From Fasciolopsis buskii (lineage: Eukaryota; Platyhelminthes; Trematoda; Plagiorchiida; Fasciolidae), in contig LUCM01011182.1 in assembly GCA_008360955.1 (NCBI GenBank), positions 3,831-67,830 of the forward strand: a stretch of DNA of 64,000 nt, in the 5' to 3' direction. The notes beneath the pieces were generated by a model. That model did not search any database. It was not told where the DNA came from and saw nothing but the letters and a program-made list of their open reading frames with translations. A program made the translations under genes and the position numbers. The number at the start of each line of letters is the position of its first letter. Positions within the stretch are counted from its first letter, which is position 1. Below are positions 22,780 through 34,967 of the stretch, one piece after another.

Positions 22780-23800
22780 TTTCACCCTCGTGCTGATTGT
22801 AGAGCAATGCGTAGATAATCGCTGCGCTTTACACTGCGTCCGTATAAATGTGCCCATGCAAGATGGATCGCTTTTCAGGACTATGCAAACGAGGCCGAGA
22901 AGTTAATGAAATGGCTTTCCCGAATAGTTTTGGCGTAGTTCAAAATTAATTTAAAACATGGTGTAGCTCGGGCTTCTATTTCATTGTGAATGAAGCGAAT
23001 TCATTTATCTGGCTGACGAATTATATTAAAAATTCCTTTTCGCCATTTAATTTTCATTGATTTTACTACTGGTTTCAAACTGCAAATTCATGCTATGGTG
23101 GGCTCGTAAAATGTATTTAAAATTAACTACGAAGTCCCTCAGAACTCGGCCCGATTTTGAACTAAAAAGATCGAAATGTTGGTTTTATATTTCGCGAAAT
23201 TAGCTCCACAGCCCATTTTTCACGTTAGTCCAACTGTGTTGACCGAGAGCTGATATTATCGAATAAGCTTGGTGCGATACATCCGGCGTTTTGGTTACGT
23301 GTTCCATGGACTTTGAATTTGAATGTGATCCGATCACATTAACATGTTTTGTCGTTCGACCTTAGGGATATTCGGCTCTACCCACTCACAGTTACTTGAC
23401 AGACAACGTCCTTTTAAACGGATCGCGATCCATCAAGGGTTCTCTGTATTATCTTCCCCAAAATATTTTTATTTGGTTGATGCATATAAGTCATTTTAAT
23501 ATTTAACAGCTTATTATATGGCACAATAGTGTGAGTCACATGACTAAATAGTTGGCTTTGCACTTAATGATATATCCGGTTGGCAGTTTAGTTCATGTTC
23601 GTCGTGTACAGTAAATTTGACTTTCTGTCTCCTCATTTGAGCGTATAGTGCTGTTTGACTGCCGTTTTACTTGGCCTTGTGTTTGCCCCTCTCGTTGTCA
23701 GTTTAGTTTGTTACATAGCCAACACAATGACCATCTGATTCGCTTTATTGCCATTTGGTTATTGTCACCTAGAGAGCTTTCTTCTTTCGCTCAACTACAT
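22780..23800. other. No gene recognised
   Basis: About 1 kb of AT-rich sequence without a supported frame or repeat. Confidence 0.4.
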
Positions 23801-23918
23801 TACCACTGAAACTTGTGGGAGAGAAATCGAGTTGCAACTTGTTTAACGCATGGGTTGTTTGTAGTTTGGGTCGAGGTAGTATCACGAGCAATTTCAGAAC
23901 CTCGAACCAAACACTCAC

Positions 23919-24089
23919 TCAAAGTATTTGCCTTTCGCGGTGTGGTACGAAATAAATGGGAAATGCTTCTCGAAGGGGCCGCTGCAGACAAGTAAGACAA
24001 CCGCGGGTGGCAAAACCGGGGGTTCATGTATATAGGCTGCGTCTTTGGCCACTTGATCACCGCCGATCGTCATTGCAGTGAAAGTCTCA
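23919..24089 (-). CDS. Possible internal exon
   Basis: On the minus strand an acceptor with a long pyrimidine tract (TTCCTCTCATTCAATGTCCCAAG) and a TTTGA|GTGAGT donor bound 171 open bases (phase 2 in, phase 2 out). Residues read TIGGDQVAKDAAYIHEPP, a hydrophobic AVVLLVCSG, and FISYHTAKGKYFE. Another minus frame and a + frame are also open over this relatively GC-rich DNA, so strand and frame are not settled. Confidence 0.35.
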
Positions 24090-24259
24090 CTTGGGACATT
24101 GAATGAGAGGAATCGTTGTGTGCGAATTGCGCGCACAAGCCTCTACTCGTGGTATCCTTCATTGAGTTTACCGAAGACTTCTCAATTCGTCATTATTATT
24201 AGAAACCTTAGAAGAATGGTACAGTGTGGGCCTATAATATTGCATATATTGGAATATTA

Positions 24260-25456
24260 GACGTTTGTGCAATATAGTATGGGACTGGAGTACGAACACG
24301 GCATAGAATGCATCAAAGTGTATTTATTCAACGCAACCCAAAGGTTTACAGTAGAATACACAGCAACCCAATAGGAGTATCAAGGGCTGGCGACACAGTT
24401 AATTTTGAACATCAGTGACAGTGCTGTAGGCAACAGTAAAGGGCCGCCAAAGGCCCATAGGACAGACAGCAATTCTGACTCTTTGACGAGATTAACTAGT
24501 GAACCGCAAAAGAAGCATCAAGTTAAAAAAATATAAGTAGACACCTCCGAACAAAGCTGTTCTATTCATGGTGGAAAACTCAGGCATTTCCCTTGTAGTT
24601 GGCTAACACTCAAATACCATTTCGTGATCATTTGTTTTGGTTATAGGTGATGGTCATGGAACGATCTATATGATACGAGACCAGCCTTGCAACTGGAGTT
24701 GATGGTAGAATAAATGACCAACAATCATCACATGAGATAGACTAGCTTAGAGAATCTGTTAATTAGGAAACGTGATCGGTTGCAGAAGGCATTACTATGT
24801 ATTCGGTTTGCTGACGCAAAAGAATCAGTGTGTTATCTCGTAACGGCTTTTACATCTCACAAATGTTAACGTCTTAACTAAACAATTTTGTCGATCTCAT
24901 AACCGTCTCTCACATCATGGGTCCGGTGATTGCCTCTAGTTTTTACCCGCTGACAGTAGATTCAGCGTCACCGGTAAATTTTCGAATTGTCTTTCTGAAT
25001 GTGACTGCCTCAGTGTCACGAAGATTATTGCGTGACCAGTTGATTAGAGGATAAACTGAGTGAGTATGCATTATTATTTGTGTCCCACGCCTGCTTTAAT
25101 GCAGTTAAGTCGCCCAGCGGCTGCGAATTCTTTAAAGGCGCACCTAAGTTCCGCTCGATGTAGTCATCGGATTTAACTGACGATTGTCGACTAGTGGATG
25201 ATACCCAAATCTACTAATAATCGATGTGCCGGGACTACAGAAGTAGTAAAAACGATAAGATTTATTTTCCACTCACAAGTTCAATAACCCAGTTTCATAA
25301 CAAATTTCACGTACAAAAACTGTCACTGGGTCAAGTCTGACGGTGTCTTCAGATTTAGATGGATAGTTAGATTTTTGCTGGTTAAGAGAATAATTTTTGT
25401 TTCATTCTATATGTCCGATTAACTATCGTTTCTGATAGGTCATTTAAGCATTTCAG
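24260..25456. other. No gene recognised
   Basis: AT-rich sequence with no supported exon, repeat or motif. Confidence 0.4.
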
Positions 25457-25700
25457 TGTGAATGAGCTCTCGCTGGACTTGATTGTCAGCAGTGTAACTA
25501 TCGCGCAAATGCTTTGTTTGCTTTGCTGGCGTGTGAAAGCACAACAATTATATTTGCAAAGACAACAGTTTGGTATGAGCCACACAAAAAGCACATTACT
25601 GAGCCTCAGTGATTTGAATACACCACGAGCAGCGGACGCAAATTGTCGGCCAACACTCACCGCCGGTACTTTAGAGATTCCGCAAGCAAATCCCAACTGA
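25457..25700 (+). CDS. Terminal exon: membrane helix plus cytoplasmic-type tail
   Basis: The acceptor CATTTAAGCATTTCAG ends at 25456. After one base the frame is open for 80 codons to TGA. Residues 4-24 or so (LSLDLIVSSVTIAQMLCLLC) could be a single membrane helix. A basic stop-transfer (WRVKAQQ) and a hydrophilic Ser/Thr/Pro/Asn-rich tail ending IPQANPN follow. This is the layout of the C terminus of a single-pass surface protein. A 203-codon frame runs antisense (25382-25993), but it has only two Glu and seven Asp and so looks like a shadow. The protein family is not recognised. Confidence 0.45.
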
Positions 25701-28241
25701 ATCATTGTAAACATGAAACAAACAACTTGGTCAAACAAACGCCGACTGTCGGTGGAGCTCACGAGGCATATGGAGTTTGTTTGCACAGCGATAACAAAAT
25801 TTTTAATGGTTATCGGGGGAAGATGAACTTGACTAATTTGTGACTGGGTGGATGATAAAACCCACCCCGACTTGGGATTCACTTTTGTCCTTTTGATATT
25901 ATCTCCGAAGTGCACGGATTTTTTCCGGATAGCGTCAAAATATTTCCCGTCAGCATAAAAACTGGACTGAACAGACGTTAATGAGCGTGACACTTGATGT
26001 CACATATTGTGTACCCTGCAATTGTGAAGGTTCATTGACTGGAATAACCTGAGATAATTCTCTAGCGATTAGCTTGCCAGATGCAAGAGGGAAATTAACG
26101 GCATCAGGAAGTAGACTGATGTTTTTTCTCTAGGCCAAACGTTAATTTTTTTAATTAAGATTAGTATCTTAATGTTGGTTTTAGAATACAATGACTACCA
26201 GGGAAGAGTTGCTTAATGTTACATTCAGTTTTCGTGCACGACACTGCTTTGCAAACTGTTAACACAGACAGCCGTAACTCATTACATTTCCGGTCATTTC
26301 ACCGACCATATGAAATTAATCATTACTATAGACTGATATTGAAAAGCGTGACATAACTCTGTCATTTATATCAATTACTGTTTTGACTGGCATTGGTACT
26401 ATGATTCATCGATGTGGCTGTTCTCTTTTGACAATTTTTATTATGAAGTAGTTTCAACGCTCTTGATACGATTTAAGTTTTAATAATAGTCGGCATTTTC
26501 CACTGGAATGAAAAATGATCTTGCGTTTTAATGACCCCATTGTTTCAATTAGAAAGAATGGTAGATGAGTGAGAACAGTTAATTATGATGAACACCACAG
26601 GCGAATTTGCGATTCCTGTGGGAAAGATCGTAATCGAATGAATTGTTTGCCAATCGACTTGAGTTTCGTCGTCTCATAATTGCAGAAACCATAGTGACGA
26701 GGGAAGAAGTGCATCTTAATTATTCGGTTTTGTTAAGAAAAATGCAACATTCAGGATATTTTAAAACTGTCGTTTGGTTTCCTATATGTCGAACTTCTGA
26801 AACGTGGCATTTTCTCACTTCTGTAGCTAAAAAATTAATTAAACTGTATAAGGGAGATCTAATCACGGATGATATAAAAGCGTTCTGATTCAGTCATTGA
26901 GTGTTTTGAGCGATGAGCCTAGTACTTCCATATCATCGATGCACAGATCAATAAAGTTTGCATCGTGTTTTCGTGAATGCAGCGGGTAGTTGTCATCCTA
27001 ATTTACCTGGCATCGAATAGGTCGGAGCTTAATGAGAAAGGTATCTAGGGACCGGGTTGGAGCTATGAAGAACCGTGCCCGATTTACTGGGCGACGGAAA
27101 GTGCTGGAATCGTCGACGCCTATTGGATCGTTGTTGGCTACTGTCAAGGACGGCCTTAAATATTAGATAATACACTCCGGAAGTATCACTTGGCGGCTAG
27201 CTTGCCGTATTCTTCTAAAAGCTGCTCTCCAACGTGAAAGTGGTGTGTAGCTGGTGCACTATTGATTCGTAAGCGAATCAAATAGCAGGCAAACCGTCTT
27301 AATGTTTCCTATCTCTCGTGTGTTGTTCTTTTACACGGCAATCAAAAACCAAAGTTTTGACGATTCGAATCAAATGATTTATACTTTCAAATTATTTTTT
27401 TTGATTTTCTCAATATTAAAACCACTTGACTGCTGTCGGGTGAGTAGGTATCAAATGTTCTAGAGTCCGCAACCCTATGAAGAGTCGGCAACTACGATCT
27501 GGTAACATGAATCGACATAAATTAGTAATCAGTCTTAATTAGTTGGAAATTCGGGAATAGGGGACGGTCGTCTAACAACAACTTATCCGGGGCTGATAGG
27601 ATTTGGACGCCTTAGATCTTCGAAATTCCAGATGGTTGATCCACTTAACAGTAAATCGCTATCACCGAACTACTTTTCACCGAAATATGGTGCAGTCTAA
27701 TAAACCAGCTTAGGTAATAGTGAAAACCGGCTATATAAGCAAATTTAGGCAAGTTCACCGGTGCATTTTCTGGTTGTGATAGCAGAATCATGTGACTTGC
27801 ATTTCTCAGTTTCACTAACTCTCCCTGGTAGGTTTTTTTATTTATAGCTCCCTTTGATGTATAGAGTAATTTTATTCACCGGTTGATTCTCTGTTAACAT
27901 CTGGCATGAAACTTCAGAATCAAGTAGTATCCAATTCAGGAAGCTTTTCCTCTCAAAAACTTCAATGTTTCCACAAGTTACCATCTGACCCGGTTAATGG
28001 TTCCCATCCTGTGTATTCACGTGCACACATACATGAACACACGGACACATACAACCTAATGCGCTAAGAAATGGATAATCGAATCCCGTGATACTTTCAG
28101 TGACAAACACGACAAATAGATTGATGCAAAATGCTACGAAGAGAAATAAACAAAGCAAAGTCGCTTGGACTTACCAAGAATCGAATGTATCTTTGCGAAT
28201 TTGTATTTGTGTGCTTGCTGAGGTGTGGTTATGTGGGTAAA
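25701..28241. other. No confident gene
   Basis: A + frame at 26643-26888 (81 codons, ending KGDLITDDIKAF) looks protein-like but has no good acceptor. A + frame from ATG 27302 has a hydrophobic core (LFFLIFSIL) and ends at a CGG|GTGAGT donor, like a signal-peptide exon, but its start is unsupported. Confidence 0.25.

Positions 28242-28309
<68 letters not shown>
28242..28309. repeat. (ATT)n microsatellite, 68 bp
   Basis: Uninterrupted ATT/TTA units. Runs of isoleucine in overlapping frames are produced by this repeat. Confidence 0.97.
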
Positions 28310-28694
28310 GAGCTTATACGCACAACCGGGACAAATAATTATTGCCCACAGAACCTTACACTTTCGCTTCACCTCTTTTACTTTGTTTTGCCTTGCCATG
28401 ACGTTATTGTGGCAAGCGGACAATCAAGAACAGACAGCCAAGCACGGATAAACATGTATCCATGCACAAAGCACGCATATGTAAACAGATACCCACGCAA
28501 TCCTTCACCATCATCAATTTATCCCCTTTTAAGCCAGGCACATAAAATAGCATACACCAACGACAGGGTGAAAATCGCTAACTTGGAGATTTGAAGCAGT
28601 GAGAGCACAAGTACATGCTGTTGCGCTTTACCCGAATAAGACTATTCTCGTGTGTATGCATCCGGGGCTAGGATAACTTGATGTACACTGGCAC

Positions 28695-28923
28695 CTGTTT
28701 ATCTTGCCAAGGCACAGTCTCCACCTTAGTCCCGCCGACTAGGCACTGCCGAGTACATGATGTTTTCGCGCGTCTGTTCTCGTGTATGCAGTACCAGTCC
28801 GGGGATAGATAGAAAACCGGTTTGTTTACGCAACGGAAATAAATACGGGACGGCAGACTGGACTGCACCATCTTGGTGCAAACTAAATGTGGGGATTCAA
28901 AGGGCCTTGTATGTGTGTGCATG
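28695..28923 (-). CDS. Possible Cys-containing exon
   Basis: On the minus strand an acceptor (AACTCAGACTCCCACTAG) precedes 28923 and a CAG|GTGCCA donor follows 28695; without the donor the frame ends at TAA at 28668. The 76 codons contain five or six Cys in a pattern (FRCV, WYCIHENRR, SCTRQC) that suggests an extracellular, disulphide-bonded segment. I could not assign a domain. The DNA is relatively GC-rich. Confidence 0.3.
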
Positions 28924-29640
28924 CTAGTGGGAGTCTGAGTTTAAACCAAGTTAGAATGAATCAACCACCTATTGGCACCGAAATTTTGTGACAGTCTCAC
29001 TGTTTCTCCCTCGTTCTCCGGATAGCTGTTCCAACACTTCTTTTGATTCACATTAATCTCCATCAGTCGGAATGTTTTATTAATGTTCAGACTCTTTCTG
29101 ATTCATTTCGCATAGTTTGTAATTCTTTCAAACCGCAGTTTATGGAATCAAAATGACCGAAGCAAGTAGAACAACTGGGGCATTGCCAACACATGACATT
29201 TTCTGAATATTTATTTGATGTCTTTTGTTATACTTGATATGACTAAACCTATTGGAATGAAATAACTGAGAAGTCGGAAGAATATTCAGCTAAACCAGGC
29301 AGCAAACTATATGGCGTAAAAATACTACCTAGTATGAGGACAACCAATGCCAGTGATTAGGACTTTTTCTGCCCACCACCACCACCAATTCTGACAGAAG
29401 TTTGCATCATGATGCACTGACACCCAGCTTAGTATAATCAAGTTGCAGAAACACTGTGTGAATGACTCACCTTATATACATATCCATCGCCTGCGAAGCG
29501 GGACGCGAATATGAAGCAGGCTTTTGTGAATGGAAGGTCATAGGCACTAGGCTATTCAAATATGACTTTAATGGCTTTCTGAAATTTGTCAGGATTTGAT
29601 GTGTTAGAAGCAGGAGATTACACATCTTCAATTCAGGGAC

Positions 29641-29880
29641 CTGTCCGGTAGCATGATGGCTAAGGCGCTCGACTCAATCGGTTGTTCCGAGTTTGCATAG
29701 CAGTTCCAACGGGATGGGCGTTCACAGCTGTGTACTGCTTTCATCATTTTTTACTGATTAGTTGAGCTTGAATATAAGGTTTGTTCATCATCAGTTTTGT
29801 GTGATCAGGGGCTGGCGTTCACGGCAATTGACTCCGGCCTCTCGAATTGAACGACAATAATGCACCAGGTCTGTGTTCCG
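29641..29880 (+). mobile_element. tRNA-headed SINE, family 2, copy 2
   Basis: An A-box-like GATGGCTAAGGCG is followed by GCTCGACTCAATCGG, matching the minus-strand copy at 21425-21560. The B-box region is degraded. The body runs on through GGGATGGGCGTTCACAGC and TGACTCCGGCCTCTCG. The right end is estimated. Confidence 0.5.
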
Positions 29881-30018
29881 TTTCAAGCAAGATGATTCCG
29901 TAGATCAGACGATTGCCAAAAAGGATAAAGCAGTGCATACTTCCTTTCTTAATGTTGAATTGAATGAGTGATCATTTTGTGTGAAATCTTATTTTCCTAA
30001 TACCCTCCTTGACAATAG

Positions 30019-30256
30019 GAATAAAAATATTGAAAAGAAACGAATAGCGACAGATGGAATAGCCCATTTTCACGAAACTCAGGGACGGAGCATGACAGCT
30101 TGTTTAAAATATACGAGGTTTAAAGATGTCCCATTAATCTGGGCAAACTCTTCTGAAGCGGACTTCCCTTGCATTTGTGCCGGTTTCGTTGCGCCCTGGT
30201 CTCTGAATAACAGAACTTGGTTGATTCAGACAGTGAAATCCTGTGTGAAATACTGA
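30019..30256 (+). CDS. Possible terminal exon
   Basis: A strong acceptor (TATTTTCCTAATACCCTCCTTGACAATAG) ends at 30018. After one base the frame is open for 78 codons to TGA. Residues include NKNIEKKRIATDGIAHF, then WANSSEADFPCICAGF. About 22 of the 91 codons of the full frame start with G against 16 with G in the middle. The function is unknown. Confidence 0.4.
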
Positions 30257-31295
30257 AGTTATTAGTAACTTATTCAAAGAAAATTAGCGCCTATATTGGC
30301 TTGTGAAACAATAACATTTTGACTTAGTTTGTAAACTATGACCGAATGTTGTCGGACTTACAGCTTGCAATTCACAGTTTCGCAAACTGATCCGATACGA
30401 CAACTCCCGAAAATTGAACACAGCAAGAATTACAGAAGAAAAGATAAGCTCAAATAAGTTACTGGTACTGAATCCAAAAGTCCTCTGCCATCTTCATTGA
30501 GTTTTGAATTCAAACACCGCAGCGCTATCTGGCAGGAAAATGTATATTTTGTCAAGAAAATCAAGGAAGAAGCTAAAATTTATTGGATTCATTGATTATC
30601 TCAGAACCTAGGTAATTTGCATCAGAAGTAACCGGAAAATTCAGTATTTCAGCATCCATTTGCGGTATTATCCCCAGCATTTCCACCTATAGCTGGAGTA
30701 GGACAAACACTAAGAGTTTCGTCAGGAGAATATGGATCATAAAGGTGCTGAAGTTTCATCTGTCCCTGGTTCATATTATACCGCGTTAGGAATTAATCTG
30801 CATATTATGCGTTGCATAACTAATGCCTCAATTTAGCTTGAAAATGGTGCAGTACCGCTCTAGGGCGAGTTTCTTTAGATTACGTAGTACAGAAAGAGGA
30901 AAACTGTATCATGAAGCCGTAATGGGAAGGTTGGTTCTTTGATTCAAACAAGGGAATAATATAAGTGTTTTATTAGACGATGAACCCTCACAAAAAGCTA
31001 ACAGTTTTGGGTTGCTTTCTGCACGAGCCAATCTAGTGACCAAAGTTCACTAAGTGCTTGGCAATCGAAGAGGAGAAGGGGTTTTTTGTTCCACTAACCA
31101 CATAGGCCTATGCTCCGTAAGTTGTTGACCGCTGCACCTTCCCATGCTGCCTCTGAACTTGCAGTCGCAGACAATAGCAAACTGATGAACGATGTCGGAG
31201 ATTTTAGGTCGGATAACCTTTTCTAATGAATTTTAAGATCCAGGTGAGTTGGAAAATGTTCAGTTCAGCTATCACTCAGGCACACTGTAGTCCAA
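30257..31295. other. No gene recognised
   Basis: No exon, repeat or motif could be supported here. Confidence 0.4.
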
Positions 31296-32085
31296 CTAAG
31301 ATTTTGATTGGTTAGGTTGAATGCATGAAAACCCTTGCATAGCCGTTTGGCGACTTCTGGTTTTTTCTCCGCAATAGTAACCGGAGTTTTTTAGGTCTCT
31401 TTTCGTGAATGTTAATGAACTTGCTGGGACAACCTTTTGATCTGTGGGTCTATGGAAGAACTCCTCTTTCTGCAACTGGTCTGTATTGCAGATTCTTCGG
31501 GCCCTCTTTACTAGACTGTGTTTGAAAGTGAATTGTGTAAAACTGGAAAACTGAGTATACCGACCACTCCAAGTTGCTTTACGGTGAACAGGATTTCGTA
31601 TTATTCCTTTTGCGCTTATGGTCTTCAAGATGTCTGTGTAATCTAGACTATTTCTAGGTTCTACCTCGAGCGTATCTGCCGGGTTTGGACTACTAGTGTT
31701 AAACCAGTTATGTATTTCACATCTAAGAAAACCAAGGCGCCATTGACGCAACGGTTATACATGGTGAATTGAGCAATACGACTATGCATTTGTTCTTTAA
31801 CCGTACCAAGAAAGATATCTGCTCATGCGGGGCCAAGGGGAATGCCATTAAAACTTTATCAGTTTGCGTGTAGAGTCGTCCTTCAAGGTCATGAAGTGTG
31901 CTCTCAGCACGTAAGAGAATGAGTCCTCTGATATTCAGAACAAGAAAGAATAGGGTATGTTTCAGCACAAAAGTAGTGTCGCAAATAAACTGTCGTTTCA
32001 CGTAGGGAGAATGCTGCTTCAACACCAACACTGAAAATTTTCTGGAAGCTTGTCGACATTTGGTCCAGAATAGTTCATAGTTCAA
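31296..32085 (-). mobile_element. Penelope-like element, inactive RT remnant
   Basis: Read on the minus strand, two overlapping frames carry reverse-transcriptase landmarks of Penelope-like elements. 32085-31723 contains GRLYTQTDKVLMAFPLAP, the counterpart of the QIDGVAMGSPLGP block. A shifted frame continues with MYNRCVNGALVF in the position of the YVDD active site. 31751-31296 carries the downstream region (VHRKATWSGRYTQFSSF, then KRARRICNTDQLQKE) that follows the palm in this family. The catalytic aspartates are gone (CVNG at 31750-31739) and a frameshift separates the halves. No GIY-YIG endonuclease could be recognised. Confidence 0.75.
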
Positions 32086-33500
32086 ATGAGTCCTATAGAC
32101 AGTGTGGTGTCATGTGTTTCTAATGGAGCGAGAATGACCGCAGGCCGGCTTGCCAGGTCTTTATAGGCGGTTTTCACATTCATAGAATAGATCTCATTGA
32201 AATTCCCTCCTTTTGCAGAACCTCAGTCATAGCCTATGCTTACTGTCTTCAGTTTTTTATGTATTCTCTGATATGAAGCCAGAAATAAGAACTGTCTAGA
32301 AATGCTTTGGTATCCGGTTTTCCAGGAGCAAATGGTTATTCCGATGGGCATCCGAGGCAATTTGCTTCATGTTTTTCAGTGTATTAATCTCATGATCATA
32401 TTGCCACGCATTTCAGCCTTTTCAGATGAATTGTTGCGGCATTAGTTAACAATGCTTTCTTAGGGAAGATGAAAAGAACATCATGGATATATCAGCTTGT
32501 TTGACATTGAGCCTTTTCACTGGAGGCTTCATTTAAATTTTTTGATTGATCATATAGTTTTCATACTGTGCCCCGGTCTGTAGTTGGTTTGAGAGGCAAC
32601 CTGAACGTCAAGCTCAATAATAAGACTTCTTTGTTCGGCCTCCCTGGATTCCACTTCAAGGCGGCTGTGAATACGATTTTTAGTACAACTGGGAAATGTG
32701 CATTTCTCCCTAGGTTTACGATACATTCCTTTGAACTAGTCTAGTTAATCGGTTGCTGCATTTTATAGAATTTCGCCGGATGTTTTCAAACTTTATCCGG
32801 CACATGGGCTGGAGAAAATATATTTGAAGTGCTGCTGGGTTTCAATAATTTTTTTTCTCAACCCGAGCTGCTTCTGTTTGTGAATTTGTGATTGTGACCA
32901 GGTTTGTGTTATTCCCCAATGGTTTTCCCCTTGTCACGTTTTTAGGTATTGGTCTGGGAATTGCCAAGAAGATGGACTTTCCATCACACACTAAACACGC
33001 GTTTTCTTCAAACCGACGTTGCACCGCAGCCCTAATAAACGATGCATCACCCCCGTGATTTTCCTTCACAATGTTCTCTCAGTAAATTCGAAGCAGTACT
33101 CTTGATCCAGTTGAATACATTTGCGGTTAGTGGAATCGAAAACTCATTACTCTGTGGGACAGAAAATCAACACGAGAAACATAACTCAATAAAATTCGGT
33201 CACTAGATCACCTCTGGTAGAGGCTCCATTGTTCAGTAGACTAAAGCCACCACAATGTACGTGGGAGCTGTTGACCCACGATGTGCCACCTCGGCTTAAA
33301 CCAAACAGCATTCGTTGAACGACTTGTGAATTTGTCAACACTGTTTGTATCCACCTCATTGCTCTCTGTAACATTTCTAAAAAAGTTAACTTGCTTTACA
33401 TATAAGACAACTTGTTACCTAATGAATCGAACTATTCATTAAAACCATTAGTTCGGTGTAGAGATACCTGATAATCAAATGCTTTTTCTATCGAAAACCG
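32086..33500. other. Probable repeat-derived flank, no gene called
   Basis: A + strand phrase at about 32322-32351 (FQEQMVIPMG) weakly resembles the same RT block in the opposite orientation. A minus frame at 33069-32842 (75 codons) is protein-like but unrecognised. Nothing firmer was seen. Confidence 0.25.
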
Positions 33501-33502
33501 AA

Positions 33503-33615
33503 TCAAAAACTAAAATTGGAAGTTTCATTTGTCAACTACTCCGACGATGTCGTGAATCTTTACATTTCATTGACCTCCACATCGCTGGATGCCATGAAAC
33601 AACTGATTAAGAGAG
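33503..33615 (+). pseudogene. LINE reverse-transcriptase fragment
   Basis: A + frame reads FVNYSDDVVNLY, followed by TSLDAMKQLIKRDIN and a stop; after the stop the same register continues as ARFSPKL. This matches the palm active site (Y-A/S-DD) and following helix of LINE reverse transcriptases, where the aspartates are followed about 20-25 residues later by a leucine-rich helix. It is an isolated piece of unknown clade. Confidence 0.4.
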
Positions 33616-33710
33616 ATATTAACTGAGCCGCTCGCTTTTCACCTAAGCTTATCATTTGCCGTGACATGTGCGAATTCTGTCGTTAGTTGAAAACTGTGAA
33701 CATGTTTAAG

Positions 33711-33997
33711 TTGCCGTCTCGTTAATTTCATTTTCGCTGGATTCGGCACAAGGTTGTCAGACGGGTCAACAACTGTTACCTAAACCCAAGGCCTCATTCA
33801 TCGACCCGTTGTTGGACTTTGTTTTCCATTTGGTCTTTGTAACTTTGGGTTTGTCGTATTTCTCCATCCATTCTTTTGATAATTGTGAAATCTATTCGGA
33901 TCATTCCTTCGAAGACCTCAAAACTATCGTACGACTGCCTTTTTTCCATCTGCGTTTCATTTCTATGAGAGCAAGCTTGTTAAAGGGCCTTTTGTGA
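33711..33997 (+). CDS. Possible terminal exon
   Basis: Open for 94 codons after an AG at 33709-33710, ending TGA. The first third is hydrophilic (SAQGCQTGQQLLPKPKASF). A hydrophobic segment (FVFHLVFVTLGLSYF) and an acidic part (CEIYSDHSFEDLKTIV) follow. Codon bias is good (about 23 G at position 1, 10 at position 2). The acceptor has a weak pyrimidine tract. It lies just after the LINE fragment and could be element-derived. Confidence 0.35.
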
Positions 33998-34195
33998 ACG
34001 TTTTCTGAATGCCACCGTACGCTGATTTTGATAGTGGAATGAGTTTGATTTAAACTGATTAATTTTATACACAATAACACAACCATCTTATAAAACAAGC
34101 CCATGTACAGATCGGAAAGGTTGCAAATAACTTCACGAAATCCCTAGGTATGATTAATTTCTGTTTTGGGGACTGGTGCCCGAGAAAACTCAGAG

Positions 34196-34196
<1 letters not shown>

Positions 34197-34231
<35 letters not shown>
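34197..34231. repeat. (TA)n microsatellite
   Basis: About 17 perfect TA units. Confidence 0.97.
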
Positions 34232-34232
<1 letters not shown>

Positions 34233-34853
34233 GATTTTGTGAATACAGAATCGATGAACCGACCAAATGCGTTATTGTCTCAGTGTCTGTTTGTGTTCAA
34301 GCAACTGTAAAATTCACCTGCGCTATTATCTTTGTCCCACGGCAGAAAACTGTCGCAAGGAGCGACAAATTTAACTAGTTAACTAGTTCTCCGAGGAACA
34401 ACCCGCGAAGCCTAGAACTGCCTGATGGTTCATGATAAACTGGGAACTCAATGGAGTTTCGTTCAATGACATGTGCAATTTCCTACAGTTAGATCGAAAT
34501 ATCCCCTTTGCACTACTGCAAGTGTGCATGGCCACTACCCAAGGGAGATCTCGAGAATGCACTGAACAGGGGAAGTCCCGCTGGTAGACCACTGGATTGT
34601 TGCGAAGCATTGTGATCTGGACCAAATGACAAAATTAGTCTCAGAGTACGGTATCCTTCTTTTATAGGCTGAAGGAAACGCAGAACCATAATATTGACAT
34701 TACTTTGGAGGGGAAATCAAAATCAAAGCGTATACGACTATGAAAACGGAAATGAATTGCACACTATTAAGATTGGTCTGTCCTTATTGGTGGTGACACA
34801 TTAAGACGGTTTAGAAATCATTTTGCTTCGAACTGGTGACGTGTTTCATTCAG

Positions 34854-34967
34854 ATTTTTTACATACCCAGGGTTGGAAACCTAAAAGATGATGTCGGATT
34901 TGGTCAGATTTTTGCTCGACAAAACTCAAACCGAACGTTGGCTTTTTTACGCTACCCAGTACTTAGG
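34854..34967 (+). CDS. Possible internal exon (38 codons)
   Basis: The acceptor GTGTTTCATTCAG ends at 34853 and an AGG|GTATGC donor follows 34967. The exon is phase 0 at both ends and reads IFYIPRVGNLKDDVGF, then FARQNSNRTLAFLRYPVLR. About 10 of 38 codons start with G and 8 have G in the middle. The function is unknown. Confidence 0.35.

Noticed and set aside
27302..27435. Signal-peptide-like + frame ending CGG|GTGAGT
   Set aside because: The hydrophobic core lies 30 codons after the first ATG, the poly-T run alone can produce it, and no acceptor or transcription start is evident.
28131..28451. 106-codon + frame and a matching minus frame around 28.2-28.4 kb
   Set aside because: Both are held open by the ATT microsatellite, which gives a poly-isoleucine run, and not by a gene.
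32240..32420. Second, + strand Penelope-like copy (FQEQMVIPMG)
   Set aside because: Only about ten residues fit the RT block, and neither the active site nor downstream motifs could be found in any frame.
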